A stretch of DNA of 64,000 nucleotides from Pseudomonas syringae (lineage in GTDB: Bacteria; Pseudomonadota; Gammaproteobacteria; Pseudomonadales; Pseudomonadaceae): contig NZ_LGSI01000020.1 in the NCBI RefSeq assembly GCF_001698815.1, forward strand, positions 279,660-343,659, given 5' to 3'. Under the pieces are notes generated by a model that saw nothing but the letters and a program-made list of their open reading frames with translations, was not told the origin of the DNA and searched no databases. The position numbers were made by a program, and so were the translations under genes. The first letter of the stretch is position 1. Every line of letters starts with the position of its first letter. Shown one piece after another: positions 34,326-43,984 of this stretch.

Positions 34326-36245
34326 ATGTTTGCGACGATAAATAGAGCTCTGGAAAACATGAGTGTGCGTACCAAGCTCGCCATGGGCTTCGCAATCGTT
34401 CTTATACTGACCCTCCTGATTGCCGCAACCGGGTGGGTGGGTATTACAGATTTGGGTAATCGTGGTGATCGAATTCTCGACATCGCCAAACTCAATGACC
34501 TCACTCGTGATCTGCGAATTGCCCGCCTGCGTTACACCGCCTCCCCTGACAGTGAGCAGGCGACTGCGGTGCGTAAACAAATCGATAATCTCGATAGCCA
34601 CCTTGTTTCAATCCGAGCGACCTTTATGGACGCAAATAACTTGGTCGAGATTCAGGCCGCGATAGATTCGGTAAAGCAGTACACCAACCACTTCAACGAC
34701 TTCAGCCAAGCTATAAAAAACCGTGAAGACATACGGGGTGTGTTCGGTGGCTACGCTGATACCGCTGTCGCCGAGCTGAAAAAGCTCAGCGATGCAGTGG
34801 CCGCGCCGGCAGGTGAACAGGCCCAGCGAGATGTAGTCATCAAAGCCCAGTTCATGGTGCAGCAGGCACGTTTCCAGCTTCGCGGTTACAGCTACAGCAT
34901 GAAGCCGGAACTGGAGCAGGCTGCCAAAGATGCCATCGACCAGGCCAGTGCTTATGCCAAAGCCGCAGTTGACCTGCTCCCGGCAGATCAAGCAGAACAT
35001 CTGCAAAACTTGCAACGTGCGTTAGCGGGTTATCGCACCACGGTCGAGCAATTCAGCAACGCCTTGCAGGCGGCCACCAAGATCACGGCTCTGCTTAACG
35101 ATGACATCTCTAATCTTTTCGCTGCGAGCAATAATCTGTCGAAAGCACAGGCTGAGAAACGTGCTGCGGATGTCACCCACTCACACAATTTGCTAGCCGG
35201 TGCAGCGCTGCTGGCCCTGTTGCTAGGGGTTTTGGCTGCGTGGGTGATTACCCGGATGATCGTAGCCCCGTTGCTTGACACATTGCGCCAGGCCGAGCGT
35301 GTGGCGTCCGGCGTGTTGACTGGCGGGCCCGCTGTAACGCGACGAGACGAATTGGGGCTCTTACAGCAAAGCATGCAGCGTATGACCCTGAACCTACGTG
35401 AGCTGATCACAGGCCTCAGGGATGGTGTTGTTCAGATTTCCAGTGCGGCTGAAGAAATGTCTGCGGTCACTGAGCAGACAAACGTCGGGGTCAACAGCCA
35501 ACGACTGGAAACAGACCAGGTTGCGACGGCCATGAATGAGATGGCCTCCACTGTTCAGGAAGTCGCGCGCAACGCAGAACAGGCGTCCGATGCCGCCAAG
35601 AGCGCAAGCCGCGAGGCGGCCCAAGGCGATGTCGTACTGGCTAAAGCTATCGACCAGATCAACCTTCTGGTCGGCGAAGTCGGTAACTCGACAACGGCTA
35701 TGGCAGAGCTTAAGCGTGATAGCGACAAGATTGGCAGCATGCTGGATGTGATCAAGTCCGTCGCGCAACAGACCAATCTGCTGGCTCTGAACGCTGCCAT
35801 CGAAGCCGCTCGTGCGGGTGAGGCCGGGCGTGGTTTCGCCGTAGTTGCCGACGAAGTACGAAGCCTGGCGCAGCGCACCCAGACCTCTACCGAGGAAATC
35901 GAAAACCTGATTGGTAGGCTGCAAAGCAGTACCGTACAAGTCGCGACTGCACTTGAAACCAGCCAGCAATTGACTGTAAGCAGCGTTGACCTCACGCGTC
36001 AGGCGGGCGAGTCTTTGACTGGTATCAGTCGCTCGGTGGCTGGTATCGAATCGATGAACCTGCAGATCGCCGCTGCTGCTGAACAGCAGAGCGCTGTGGC
36101 CGAAGAGATCAACCGCAGCATCATGAATGTGCGCGATATCAGCGAGCAAACGTCAACCGCGAGCAAGCAAACGGCAGAGGCAAGTATCGAGTTGGCGCGT
36201 TTGGGCGGGAGTTTGCAGTCGATGGTGAGCAAGTTTACGTTGTAA
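34326..36245 (+). CDS. methyl-accepting chemotaxis protein with HBM-type sensor domain
   Basis: The product of 639 aa has membrane segments at about 20-40 and 285-308. The large periplasmic helical domain between them (about 245 residues, e.g. [33 protein letters not shown]) has the size and pattern of the helical bimodular (HBM) sensor found in McpS-like receptors for organic acids. A HAMP domain and the signalling hairpin ([19 protein letters not shown], then [19 protein letters not shown]) follow. It directs swimming toward or away from the ligand. It is intact although IS debris flanks it on both sides. Confidence 0.92.
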   Translation: MFATINRALENMSVRTKLAMGFAIVLILTLLIAATGWVGITDLGNRGDRILDIAKLNDLTRDLRIARLRYTASPDSEQATAVRKQIDNLDSHLVSIRATFMDANNLVEIQAAIDSVKQYTNHFNDFSQAIKNREDIRGVFGGYADTAVAELKKLSDAVAAPAGEQAQRDVVIKAQFMVQQARFQLRGYSYSMKPELEQAAKDAIDQASAYAKAAVDLLPADQAEHLQNLQRALAGYRTTVEQFSNALQAATKITALLNDDISNLFAASNNLSKAQAEKRAADVTHSHNLLAGAALLALLLGVLAAWVITRMIVAPLLDTLRQAERVASGVLTGGPAVTRRDELGLLQQSMQRMTLNLRELITGLRDGVVQISSAAEEMSAVTEQTNVGVNSQRLETDQVATAMNEMASTVQEVARNAEQASDAAKSASREAAQGDVVLAKAIDQINLLVGEVGNSTTAMAELKRDSDKIGSMLDVIKSVAQQTNLLALNAAIEAARAGEAGRGFAVVADEVRSLAQRTQTSTEEIENLIGRLQSSTVQVATALETSQQLTVSSVDLTRQAGESLTGISRSVAGIESMNLQIAAAAEQQSAVAEEINRSIMNVRDISEQTSTASKQTAEASIELARLGGSLQSMVSKFTL

Positions 36246-36312
36246 GGGGTGGGCGAGATGGGCAGCGGTGCCATGAGTGGGTGCCAGATATCCACGCTCT
36301 CGCAATCTCCTG

Positions 36313-36395
36313 TGTAGTGGTCTAATGAAACTGGACGCCCATTTAGGCGAGAATGCTTGCCACAGAGAGGTGCCTGATGACGAAACAACCTATGC
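36313..36395 (+). mobile_element. left end of an IS3-family element (fragment)
   Basis: The stretch contains GTAGTGGTCTAATGAAAC, then a CCCATTTAGGCGAGAATGC segment, and CAGAGAGGTGCC just before ATGACGAAACAAC. That is the layout of the left terminus and orfA start of IS3-type elements common in Pseudomonas. Homology ends after about five codons where the IS66 remnant begins. Recognised from memory, not by search. Confidence 0.4.
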
Positions 36396-36419
36396 GTCCG
36401 GGCATCACGCCTTGCGTGA

Positions 36420-37098
36420 TTAAACCGGCTGCCGCCTATGCGGCAGCAATTGATCGATTTCACTCGCTCGCTGCGTCGGCAGACGCGTAAGAACATCCTT
36501 CAGGTACGCATAAGGATCATGTCCATTTAGCCGCGCAGACTGAATCAAACTCATGATCGCCGGCGCGCGTTTTCCGCTGCGAAGCGACCCAGCGAAGAGC
36601 CAGTTCTTGCGTCCAAGAGCCCATGGCCGGATCTGGTTCTCCTACCAGTTGTTATCAATGGGTACGCCTCCGTCATCGAGGTAGCGCGACAGCGCTGCCC
36701 AGCGTTTCAGGCTGTAATCGAGTGCTTTGCTGATGGCTGAGCCTTCGGGCACGAGGTCACGCTGGGCGATCATCCAGGCATCCAGGCATCCAGGCATGCA
36801 GGCATGCAGGCATGCAGCATCTCCATCATCGGCGCGGCTTTCTTGCCGTATTCGTGCCGTAAATCCGGCTCCAGGTCGCGGACGTCACTCTCGATTTCGT
36901 ACAACAACTGGATATAGCGCAAGGCTTGTTCGGCGAGCGTGCTTTTATTCGTGGCATGCAGTTCGAAAAACTTGCGCCGCGCATGAGCCATAACCGATCT
37001 CGATCACACTGAGTTCGAAGCTGGCCTTGTAACCACTAAAATCATCACACACCAGCTTGCCTTTCCAGTCTTGCAGGAAGTTGCGTGCATGCCCCCCC
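36420..37098 (-). pseudogene. IS66 transposase (TnpC) C-terminal remnant
   Basis: Reading the minus strand: HARNFLQDWKGKLVCDDFSG, YKASFELSVIEIG, then after a 2-base loss a new frame with MAHARRKFFELHATNKSTLA and EQALRYIQLLYEIE. Further on come segments encoding the DDGGVPIDNN-like and SIDQLLPHRRQPV-like ends of IS66 TnpC. The N-terminal half is replaced by unrelated low-GC DNA. A six-unit octamer repeat interrupts the frame. Inactive. Confidence 0.75.
36771..36818. repeat. octamer tandem repeat (6 units) inside the IS66 remnant
   Basis: Three copies of CATCCAGG are followed by two of CATGCAGG and one CATGCAGC, 48 bp in all. Eight is not a multiple of three, so every added unit shifts the frame. 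It looks like a slipped-strand expansion within a gene no longer under selection. Confidence 0.85.
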
Positions 37099-37316
37099 CG
37101 CAGGAGGTTGACACATCGAAGTGGGAGAAATCGCCAAAGAAATGGATGGTCAATGCTGATGATACAAAAGATCAAACCAAGAAATATTTGAAGTTTGCTT
37201 TCGATAATAAGGAGTTGACTGATATTGTAAAGGAAGATCCTGGCTCTAGTAAGTTGGTTGATATGGCACTGATGAATATAAGAAAAAGTGTTGAAAAAAG
37301 GACTCCGCGTGGGTGA
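37099..37316 (+). pseudogene. low-GC coding fragment, 3' end of an unknown gene
   Basis: An AT-rich open frame ends KSVEKRTPRG-stop and contains EVDTSKWEKSPKKWMVNADD and KLVDMALMNIRKSVEKR. It begins only inside the IS66 remnant at a C-run (37091-37099), so the true 5' end is lost. The composition is unlike the host genes. It may be the tail of an acquired gene cut by IS66. No family recognised. Confidence 0.3.
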
Positions 37317-37796
37317 AAAGTATTGATGGCGTGATGAATAAATAACCAGTGCTCGCAATTGCTTGCTGGTGAGAACTTTTATTCGCTCAACTGCCCAATC
37401 GTCTTGGTGCATCGCGCACCTCCTGCGTGAGCACCGTGTGTTTTGCTGCGACGCCAACCCGTGGCGTCGATGATGCATTGCCGGATCAGGCTGCGATCGG
37501 CGCGAGTCATGCGCGCTTCTTCCTTGTCTTCGCCGCCGGTGGTCAACCGTGCAGTGATTTCCAGTTCGCCGAGTACGTCGCGTTCGTCTTCATCAATCGC
37601 TTCTGTTCGTCGTCTTTATGAAGAGTTATTCATATAAACATCGATCCTCAATAGCGGTTATCAACGGTAACCATACACGGATAACTGGCTGCCTTGTTAA
37701 GGTCCTCGCAACTCTTAAAACCTTCACTTTGGGAATTGGTCTTCGTCGCTCATCAGGTGATAGCTCCCTTTCCCTATTCTTTAGCAAGAGAAAAAT
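37317..37796. other. stretch without a recognisable gene
   Basis: A GC-rich part (about 37390-37620) reads on the minus strand as an open frame without start (e.g. EAIDEDERDVLGELEITARL), ending near 37387. It looks like leftover coding sequence of a mobile element, but I do not recognise it. The remaining 170 bp lead into the LysR gene and are AT-rich, as expected for a promoter. Confidence 0.35.
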
Positions 37797-38723
37797 ATGG
37801 ACCTGCTACATCACATGCGAACGTTCGTGCTCGTTGGGAAATACAGTAGCTTTACGATCGCGGCTAAAGAGCTGAATCTAACGCTTCCCGCAGTCTCAAA
37901 GAGTATCTCCCGGTTGGAAGGCCATCTAAACGCTGTATTGCTGAACAGAACAACCCGTAAGGTTACTTTGACGGGGCCCGGACAAGATTTCTTCAATCGT
38001 TGTTTAACCATTATTGTCGGTGTGGATGACGCGGTTCAAACCGTTGCCGACAGCAAGGTACAGCCTGAAGGGCACTTGCGTGTCCATACTCTGAATGAAA
38101 TCGGACGGCGTTATCTTATCCCGTTGATCGCGGACTATCGACGATCATTTCCACTGGTGACCTTTGATCTGACCCTGGAAAATCGAATTCCCGACCTTTG
38201 CACCGGAAACTTCGATGTAGCAGTTTCAGTTATGCCGCTGCTGAATGAAAAATGGATTTCTCGCAATGTGGGCGCAACCTATAGCGTGCTGTGTGCTTCG
38301 CCCGACTATATTGCTGGTCATGGAATGCCACTGGTACCTGAGGACCTCGCTGGACATGAGTGCATCAGGCCCTCGGATGATCCTGCAAGCACGGTGGACA
38401 ACGCTACGTTTGAGGGACCTTACGGGCCGGTGAATCTTTATATTCCACCTTCGGAGTTTCACTTGAATACCAGTGATGGTCTATTGGATGCCGTAAATTC
38501 CGGTTTGGGGATCGGCTGCATCCCCGCCTTTGTTGCGGCAGAGCACCTGGCTGATGGACGACTGGTTAGAGTACTGCCTCTTTATCATCTTGAGTCGAAC
38601 GGGATCCATGCCGTTTACCGATCAGAGTCAAGCAGCAACACGTGTATTCGAAGCTGGACTGCACACCTGGGCAATAACTTGCCCAGGCTCCTGGCCAGCG
38701 ATCTGCATGAGCGATCGGCCTAA
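37797..38723 (+). CDS. LysR-family regulator
   Basis: The product of 308 aa has an N-terminal helix-turn-helix (SSFTIAAKELNLTLPAVSKS, then ISRLEGHLNAVLLNRTTRKV) and a CrgA-type substrate-binding domain from about residue 92 (GHLRVHTLNEIGRRYLIPLI). AGAG precedes ATG 37797. The cupin lipoprotein gene follows in the same direction after 75 bp and is a possible target. Its codon and base use look normal, unlike the fragments just upstream. Confidence 0.88.
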   Translation: MDLLHHMRTFVLVGKYSSFTIAAKELNLTLPAVSKSISRLEGHLNAVLLNRTTRKVTLTGPGQDFFNRCLTIIVGVDDAVQTVADSKVQPEGHLRVHTLNEIGRRYLIPLIADYRRSFPLVTFDLTLENRIPDLCTGNFDVAVSVMPLLNEKWISRNVGATYSVLCASPDYIAGHGMPLVPEDLAGHECIRPSDDPASTVDNATFEGPYGPVNLYIPPSEFHLNTSDGLLDAVNSGLGIGCIPAFVAAEHLADGRLVRVLPLYHLESNGIHAVYRSESSSNTCIRSWTAHLGNNLPRLLASDLHERSA

Positions 38724-38798
38724 CGGCGCATGCTGTCAGTCAGTCGGCTGCCTGTATGTGTTGTCTGATTATTTCCGTATCAAAATCGAGGTTGAACG

Positions 38799-39212
38799 AT
38801 GAGCTTCAAATCCAACGCCAGGCTTTGCCCAAGCGCGCTTTGCATAGTAGTCGCAACTGCTGCAGTCCTTGCCGGATGTGCCTCGGTGTCTGCACCAGCA
38901 AAGGGTTCAAGAACAGTTTTGCAACACGAGGTTTACCCGTCGGGGTACGAAGTCAACGTGATCCGCATCGTGCTTCCTGCGAACACTAATTCACCCCATC
39001 ACGAACACCCGGGTTTGGAGTCGGGCTATATCGCAAGAGGATCTGTGACGATCAGCATTGATGGCCAGGCGGAACATGTGCTGCGCGCAGGGGATACCTT
39101 TGAGACGCCGGCGTATGCGCCCCATATTGTAAAAAATGGGCCCGCCGAGACAGAGATTATTTCGACCTACATCACTGAAACCGGAAAGCCAGTAACGAAG
39201 GCGCTGCCGTAG
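38799..39212 (+). CDS. cupin-domain lipoprotein
   Basis: The product of 137 aa has a lipoprotein signal peptide with lipobox VLAGC (Cys near residue 27), so it is membrane-anchored in the periplasm. A single cupin domain follows: the metal-binding HHEHPG, GYIARGSVTISIDG, and LRAGDTFETPAYAPH. Exported, lipid-anchored cupins are uncommon. The ligand is unknown; the histidine cluster suggests a bound metal. GAGG precedes ATG 38799. The 230 bp that follow hold no gene I recognise. Confidence 0.85.
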   Translation: MSFKSNARLCPSALCIVVATAAVLAGCASVSAPAKGSRTVLQHEVYPSGYEVNVIRIVLPANTNSPHHEHPGLESGYIARGSVTISIDGQAEHVLRAGDTFETPAYAPHIVKNGPAETEIISTYITETGKPVTKALP

Positions 39213-39443
39213 CTATTACTGGCTGGTTCGATGCCTGTCTTTACCCAGGCACCGAGCATGAAGCTTGGTGAGGTACCAGCGTTTCGGAGTAGGTGGCGCC
39301 TCCCCATACTTCTGATGTCACAGGAACCTCCAACGAGTAGATGAGTGCGCAGTTTGACAGCGCTACGGAAAAGCAATTTCCCGACTTTTGTGTCGAGCGA
39401 GCAGCTACAAGTTCAATCAGTGGCAAGGGGGGGCTAGCAACGC

Positions 39444-40343
39444 TCAGTCACTGAAAAGATCAAACATCAACTGCCGGAACCAGCGATTGGCCGGGTCGCG
39501 AACACATCGGGCATGCCAGAACAGGTTGATGGCAATTTCTGGCAGTGGCATCGGCAAGGGCAGGATGGTGAGACCGAATGGCTCGGTGCAACTGGTTGCG
39601 AAACGCTCCGGTACCGTTGCTATGAGATCCGTATTCTGGAGGATGTGACCGACTGCGACGAAATGCGGCACTTCCAGTTTGATGTCTCGATGCAGACCAG
39701 CGCGCTGCATGACTCCATCTATTTCTCCGTGACCTGTACTGGCTGCGATAACCCTGACATGGCCGTATTCACAGTAACGCTCTTGGGTCATGGCGTGCTG
39801 TGTGATGGGATGCCCCTTCCTGCATAAGCCTACGTAGCGATGGTGAAAAAGTCGTCGCTGATAAAAACCTGCCTGTAGGTCCGGTAACAGTCCTACTGCC
39901 AGATCAACGCTGCCGTTGGCCAGCCCTTCGGACAAGCCTGCATGGCTGCGCAGCGTCGTCACCGACACACCCGGCGCAAGCGTAAGCAGGGTCTGGATCA
40001 ACTTCGGCATGAAGTAGATCTCGCCAATATCCGTCATCGCAATCACAAACCGTTTTTGCGTCGTCGCCGGATCGAAATCGTCAAGACGATTCAACGCACC
40101 GTGCAGTGTGCCAATGGCGTTAGCCACGGGCTCGGCCAGTTGCATTGCGTAGGGGGTGGGCTGCATGCCCTGATTCGTCCGTACGAACAGCTCGTCATTG
40201 AGTGCTGTGCGCAATCGTTTAAGGGCATTGCTCATTGCTGGTTGAGTAAAGCCAAGGTTCTGAGCGGCGATGGACACGCTTCGGTCTAGCAACAACTGGT
40301 GGAAGATCACCAGCAAATTTAAATCCAGATCGCGTAAGTGCAT
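39444..40343 (-). CDS. nahR: NahR-type LysR regulator of salicylate catabolism
   Basis: The product of 299 aa follows NahR nearly throughout: MHLRDLDLNLLVIFHQLLLD, AMSNALKRLRTALNDELFVR, MTDIGEIYFMPKLIQ, HVRVIAASTGHGEIDGVMQR and the C-terminal FRQLMFDLFSD. NahR activates the naphthalene/salicylate genes in response to salicylate. It is divergent from the salicylate hydroxylase gene, and a NahR-like site lies between them. SalR would be an equally good name. Confidence 0.9.
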   Translation of the reverse strand: MHLRDLDLNLLVIFHQLLLDRSVSIAAQNLGFTQPAMSNALKRLRTALNDELFVRTNQGMQPTPYAMQLAEPVANAIGTLHGALNRLDDFDPATTQKRFVIAMTDIGEIYFMPKLIQTLLTLAPGVSVTTLRSHAGLSEGLANGSVDLAVGLLPDLQAGFYQRRLFHHRYVGLCRKGHPITQHAMTQERYCEYGHVRVIAASTGHGEIDGVMQRAGLHRDIKLEVPHFVAVGHILQNTDLIATVPERFATSCTEPFGLTILPLPMPLPEIAINLFWHARCVRDPANRWFRQLMFDLFSD

Positions 40344-40377
40344 TGCGGTGCCCTTGAGGCCTGAGGCTAGAGCCGAT

Positions 40378-40392
40378 ATTCATGATGGTGAT
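40378..40392. promoter_or_regulatory. NahR-like binding site
   Basis: ATTCATGATGGTGAT fits the NahR consensus ATTCACGCT-N2-TGAT with two mismatches. It lies 35 bp from the nahR start codon and about 90 bp from that of nahG, the arrangement of a shared activation and autoregulation site. An ATAG-TTT-CTAT dyad follows directly. Confidence 0.65.
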
Positions 40393-40479
40393 AGTTTCTA
40401 TGGTTTTTGCACCATTTATCAATAGCGATCTGCGTTGCATTATCGGGACATTCCAAAAACAAGACGCAAGGTTGTCCCC

Positions 40480-41754
40480 ATGAGCAGTCCTCAATCGAAG
40501 CTACAAATAGCCATCGTTGGCGGTGGTATCGCAGGCGTGGCCCTGGCACTGGATCTGTGTCGCCACGCCCATCTCGACATCCTGCTATTCGAAGCGGCGC
40601 CTGCATTTGGCGAGGTCGGGGCGGGGGTCTCATTTGGTGCCAACGCCGTTCGTGCAATCGAAGGGTTGGGCATTGGCAAACCCTATCAACTCATTGCTGA
40701 CCGCACTCCACAACCCTGGCAGGACATCTGGTTTGAATGGCGTCGTGGCGCAGATGCGGGTTATCTGGGAGCCAGTATCGCGCCGGGCGTTGGCCAGTCA
40801 TCCGTTCATAGAGCCGATTTTCTGGAGGCCTTGGCGCAGCAGTTGCCAGCTGGAATCGCTTGTTTTGACAAGCGTGCGCTGAAGGTCGAAGAAACAGCTG
40901 AGCGGGTTCGGGTTCACTTTACCGACGGAACCGAACACGAGTGTGACCTGCTGATCGCCGCAGACGGTATCAAGTCCTCGATTCGCGATTATGTTCTGCA
41001 AGGCTTGGGGCATCCCGCCGTAGTTCCTCGATTCAGTGGCACGTGCGCTTATCGTGGAATGATTGATAGCGAAACACTGCGTGCGGCTTATCGCGCAGCC
41101 GATATCGACGAACATTTGATTAACGTTCCGCAGATGTATCTGGGCCTTGACGGGCACATCCTCACATTCCCGGTCAAAAAAGGCCGGCTGATCAATGTCG
41201 TGGCCTTCGTCTCTGATCGCAGCTCCCAAGACCCGCAATGGCCCCAGGATAAACCCTGGGTAAAAAACACCACACAAGCCGAGATGCTCGATGCGTTTTC
41301 GAGCTGGGGCGACGCGGTTCGGGTCCTGCTCGAGTGCATTCCTGCGCCCACGCTCTGGGCCCTTCATGAGCTGGAAGAGCTGCCCGGCTATGTTCATGGT
41401 CGCGTGGGCCTGATCGGTGACGCAGCGCACGCCATGCTACCCCATCAAGGAGCTGGCGCTGGCCAAGGCCTCGAAGATGCCTGGTTGCTCGCCCGTTTAT
41501 TGGCAGATCCTCAGGTCGATGCCGGGAATGTCAAACGTGTGCTCGAGGTTTACGACCAAGTGCGCAGGCCACGTGCGTGCCGGGTCCAGCGGACCTCGTG
41601 GGAAGCCGGCGAGCTGTATGAATATCGTGATCGTCAGGTCGGCGATGACCAGCCCCTTCTATCAACGACTCTGGCCAACCGGTTCGACTGGCTGTGGAAC
41701 CACGACATGGAAATTGATCTGGCGAGCGCACGCGCTCAGCTCGGATGGCAATAA
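40480..41754 (+). CDS. nahG: salicylate 1-hydroxylase (FAD monooxygenase)
   Basis: The product of 424 aa is a class A flavin monooxygenase. It has GGGIAG (14-19), FEAAPAFGEVGAGVSFG, WFEWRRGADAGYLGASIAPG, VGQSSVHRADF and the FAD/NADPH motif LIGDAAHAMLPHQGAGAGQG. These segments match NahG almost word for word, so the reaction is salicylate + NADH + O2 to catechol + CO2. ATG 40480 was preferred over a start 15 codons upstream, since the FAD motif then falls at the usual place. It is the first gene of a five-gene plus-strand operon. Confidence 0.93.
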   Translation: MSSPQSKLQIAIVGGGIAGVALALDLCRHAHLDILLFEAAPAFGEVGAGVSFGANAVRAIEGLGIGKPYQLIADRTPQPWQDIWFEWRRGADAGYLGASIAPGVGQSSVHRADFLEALAQQLPAGIACFDKRALKVEETAERVRVHFTDGTEHECDLLIAADGIKSSIRDYVLQGLGHPAVVPRFSGTCAYRGMIDSETLRAAYRAADIDEHLINVPQMYLGLDGHILTFPVKKGRLINVVAFVSDRSSQDPQWPQDKPWVKNTTQAEMLDAFSSWGDAVRVLLECIPAPTLWALHELEELPGYVHGRVGLIGDAAHAMLPHQGAGAGQGLEDAWLLARLLADPQVDAGNVKRVLEVYDQVRRPRACRVQRTSWEAGELYEYRDRQVGDDQPLLSTTLANRFDWLWNHDMEIDLASARAQLGWQ

Positions 41755-41820
41755 CGAGGCTGGGTTGCCCCCGTGCCGGATCAATTGCAGAAACATCAAC
41801 AATAAAAAAGGAGCCACATC

Positions 41821-42759
41821 ATGACCGTCAGCATTACAAACACACCTCAGGTTCTTGAGTTTCTCAAGGACGCTGCGGGATTGAAGAACACCGCTGGCAG
41901 TGCCCGAAACAAGCAGATTGTCTTTCGCCTGCTGCAGGAGACCACCCGGCTGATCGAAGAGCTGGACGTCAGCGACGACGAGTTCTGGTCAGCTGTCGAA
42001 TACCTCAACCGTTTAGGTGCAAGTAATGAGGCGGGGCTATTGGTCGCGGGGCTTGGCATTGAACACTTCCTCGACCTGCGCAACGACGCCAAACAGGCAG
42101 AAGCCGGACGAACCGGTGGAACGCCACGCACCATCGAAGGCCCGCTGTACGTCGCCGGAGCTCCTCTTTGTGAGGGCTACGCTCGCCTGGATGACGGGGC
42201 CGAGGGAGATGCCGCAACGGTTATGTTCGTGGAGGGCCAGGTGCTGGACCTGCAGGGTCAGCCGGTCGCTGGAGCCTTGGTCGACGTCTGGCAAGCGGAC
42301 AGTAAGGGTAACTACTCGCACTTTGACAAAAGCCAGTCCGAATACAACCTGCGCCGCCGGATAGTGGCTGATGCGCAGGGGCGTTACCGGTTTCGAAGCA
42401 TTGTGCCATCGGGCTATGGCTGCAATCCGTCAGGTCCTACTCAGGAGTGCCTGAACCAGCTCGGTCGTCATGGTCAGCGTCCGGCACACATTCATTTTTT
42501 CGTATCCGCATCGGGCTATGAGCATCTGACCACCCAGATAAATCTTTCGAACGATGCCTACCTCTGGGATGACTTCGCCTATGCCACTCGTGATGGATTG
42601 ATTGGCGAGGTTCGCTTTGTCGAAAACCCTGAGGCAGCTCAGGAAAGCGGGGTTGCCGCGCGGTTTGCCGAGATGACTTTCGACTTCCAGTTGCGCCAGG
42701 CGGTTGATCGCGAAGCCGAGCAGCGGAGCACTCGCCCGCGGGCGCTTCAGGCCTCGTAA
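41821..42759 (+). CDS. catA: catechol 1,2-dioxygenase
   Basis: The product of 312 aa has the intradiol iron ligands Tyr165 (GNYSHFD), Tyr199 (SGYGCNP), His223 and His225 (RPAHIHFFV), with the helical dimerisation domain N-terminal. It opens catechol to cis,cis-muconate. AAAGGAG precedes ATG 41821. No catB or catC lies beside it, so muconate must be processed by genes elsewhere. Its place in the operon gives a dedicated catechol ring-cleavage step after NahG. Confidence 0.95.
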   Translation: MTVSITNTPQVLEFLKDAAGLKNTAGSARNKQIVFRLLQETTRLIEELDVSDDEFWSAVEYLNRLGASNEAGLLVAGLGIEHFLDLRNDAKQAEAGRTGGTPRTIEGPLYVAGAPLCEGYARLDDGAEGDAATVMFVEGQVLDLQGQPVAGALVDVWQADSKGNYSHFDKSQSEYNLRRRIVADAQGRYRFRSIVPSGYGCNPSGPTQECLNQLGRHGQRPAHIHFFVSASGYEHLTTQINLSNDAYLWDDFAYATRDGLIGEVRFVENPEAAQESGVAARFAEMTFDFQLRQAVDREAEQRSTRPRALQAS

Positions 42760-42807
42760 AACAGCATTGCATACCATCAATCGAAAATGAAAAAAGAGGA
42801 TAACCGC

Positions 42808-43956
42808 ATGTCCCTGAGTAATTTGAAACCCATTGAAGTCACTGTCGCTGTCTTGCGTGAGGCGGGTGCAAGGCTGCAGGTAGAGCGCGCCGAGTTGGGC
42901 ATTCCACGTCCCGACGAAGTCCGCGTGCGCATAGTTGCAACGGGCGTTTGCCACACGGATATGGTCGTTCGTGACCAGCTATTCCCGACGCCGCTGCCTA
43001 TCGTTCTGGGGCACGAAGGTGCAGGTGTGGTCGAGTCAGTAGGATCGGCGGTAACCACTATTGTGCCCGGCGACCATGTTGTGATGACTTACATGTCGTG
43101 CGGGCTATGCCTGCCGTGCGAAACCGGCCACCCAGCCCATTGTTCACATATGCACCCACTGAACTTCGGTGGGGGCCGTCTGGATGGCAGCACCTCGACG
43201 TGCAGTTGCGAAGGTAATGCGCCCATTCATGACCACTTTTTCGGTCAGTCATCTTTTTCGACCTATGTCATCGCCAATGAACGCAATGTCGTCAAGGTCT
43301 CGAAGAAGGCACCGATTGAACTCCTGGGCCCACTGGGCTGCGGCATACAGACGGGGGCGGGCTCTGTACTCAAGGCCATGAAGGTCGAGGCGGGCGCAAG
43401 CTTTGCAGCATTCGGTTCTGGCGCTGTTGGACTGGCTGCGATCATGGCCGCCAAGGTCGCGGGTGCGACCACCATTATCGCGGTGGACGTAACCCCAAGT
43501 CGCCTGGAGCTGGCACTTGAGCTGGGCGCGACTCATATCATCAACAGCCGCCAAGAGGACCCGGTAGCGCGCATCCGTGAAATTACTGGCGGTGGCGTCA
43601 ACTACAGCCTGGAGTGTTCAGGGCGCGCAGAAGTGTTGCGCCAGGCTATCGATGCGGTCACCACGTTAGGCATTTGCGGCATCGTCGGCGCGACGAAGAT
43701 GGGCACCGAAGTGGCCTTCAACATTAACGACGTCATGATTCCCGGCAAGCGAATCATGGGCATCGTTCAAGGCGACGTAGTCGCCAATGCGTTCATTCCC
43801 ACCTTGGTCGATCTGTACCTGCAAGGCCGTTTTCCGTTCGACAAGCTGTGCCGTTTCTATACCTTCGACCAGATCAACGAAGCCATGGCCGACAGCGAAA
43901 GCGGTATCACGATCAAACCGATCCTGCGCATGTCGACAGCGACTGACCTGGCTTGA
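42808..43956 (+). CDS. aryl-alcohol dehydrogenase (zinc MDR family)
   Basis: The product of 382 aa has catalytic zinc residues Cys48, His69 and Glu70 and structural zinc cysteines 98, 101, 104 and 112 (SCGLCLPCETGHPAHC). FGSGAVGLAA is the NAD motif. It resembles benzyl-alcohol dehydrogenases of the XylB type (FFGQSSFSTYVI, LGCGIQTGAG). With the salicylaldehyde dehydrogenase next to it, salicyl alcohol is the expected substrate. AGAGGA precedes ATG 42808; an in-frame ATG at 42787 would only add seven residues. Confidence 0.9.
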   Translation: MSLSNLKPIEVTVAVLREAGARLQVERAELGIPRPDEVRVRIVATGVCHTDMVVRDQLFPTPLPIVLGHEGAGVVESVGSAVTTIVPGDHVVMTYMSCGLCLPCETGHPAHCSHMHPLNFGGGRLDGSTSTCSCEGNAPIHDHFFGQSSFSTYVIANERNVVKVSKKAPIELLGPLGCGIQTGAGSVLKAMKVEAGASFAAFGSGAVGLAAIMAAKVAGATTIIAVDVTPSRLELALELGATHIINSRQEDPVARIREITGGGVNYSLECSGRAEVLRQAIDAVTTLGICGIVGATKMGTEVAFNINDVMIPGKRIMGIVQGDVVANAFIPTLVDLYLQGRFPFDKLCRFYTFDQINEAMADSESGITIKPILRMSTATDLA

Positions 43957-43984
43957 ATTTCCGACTGATAAAGGTAGCGAAAAG

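Noticed and set aside
35394..36149. 251-aa minus-strand frame in the chemoreceptor gene
   Set aside because: Antisense to the highly conserved signalling hairpin; no independent features.
36771..36818. CRISPR-like repeat array
   Set aside because: The 8-bp units are directly adjacent without spacers, so this is a simple tandem repeat.
43787..43984. N-terminal extension of the aldehyde dehydrogenase to 43787
   Set aside because: The added 66 codons overlap the alcohol dehydrogenase in another frame; NahF-like homology begins at the ATG at 43985 and gives the family length.
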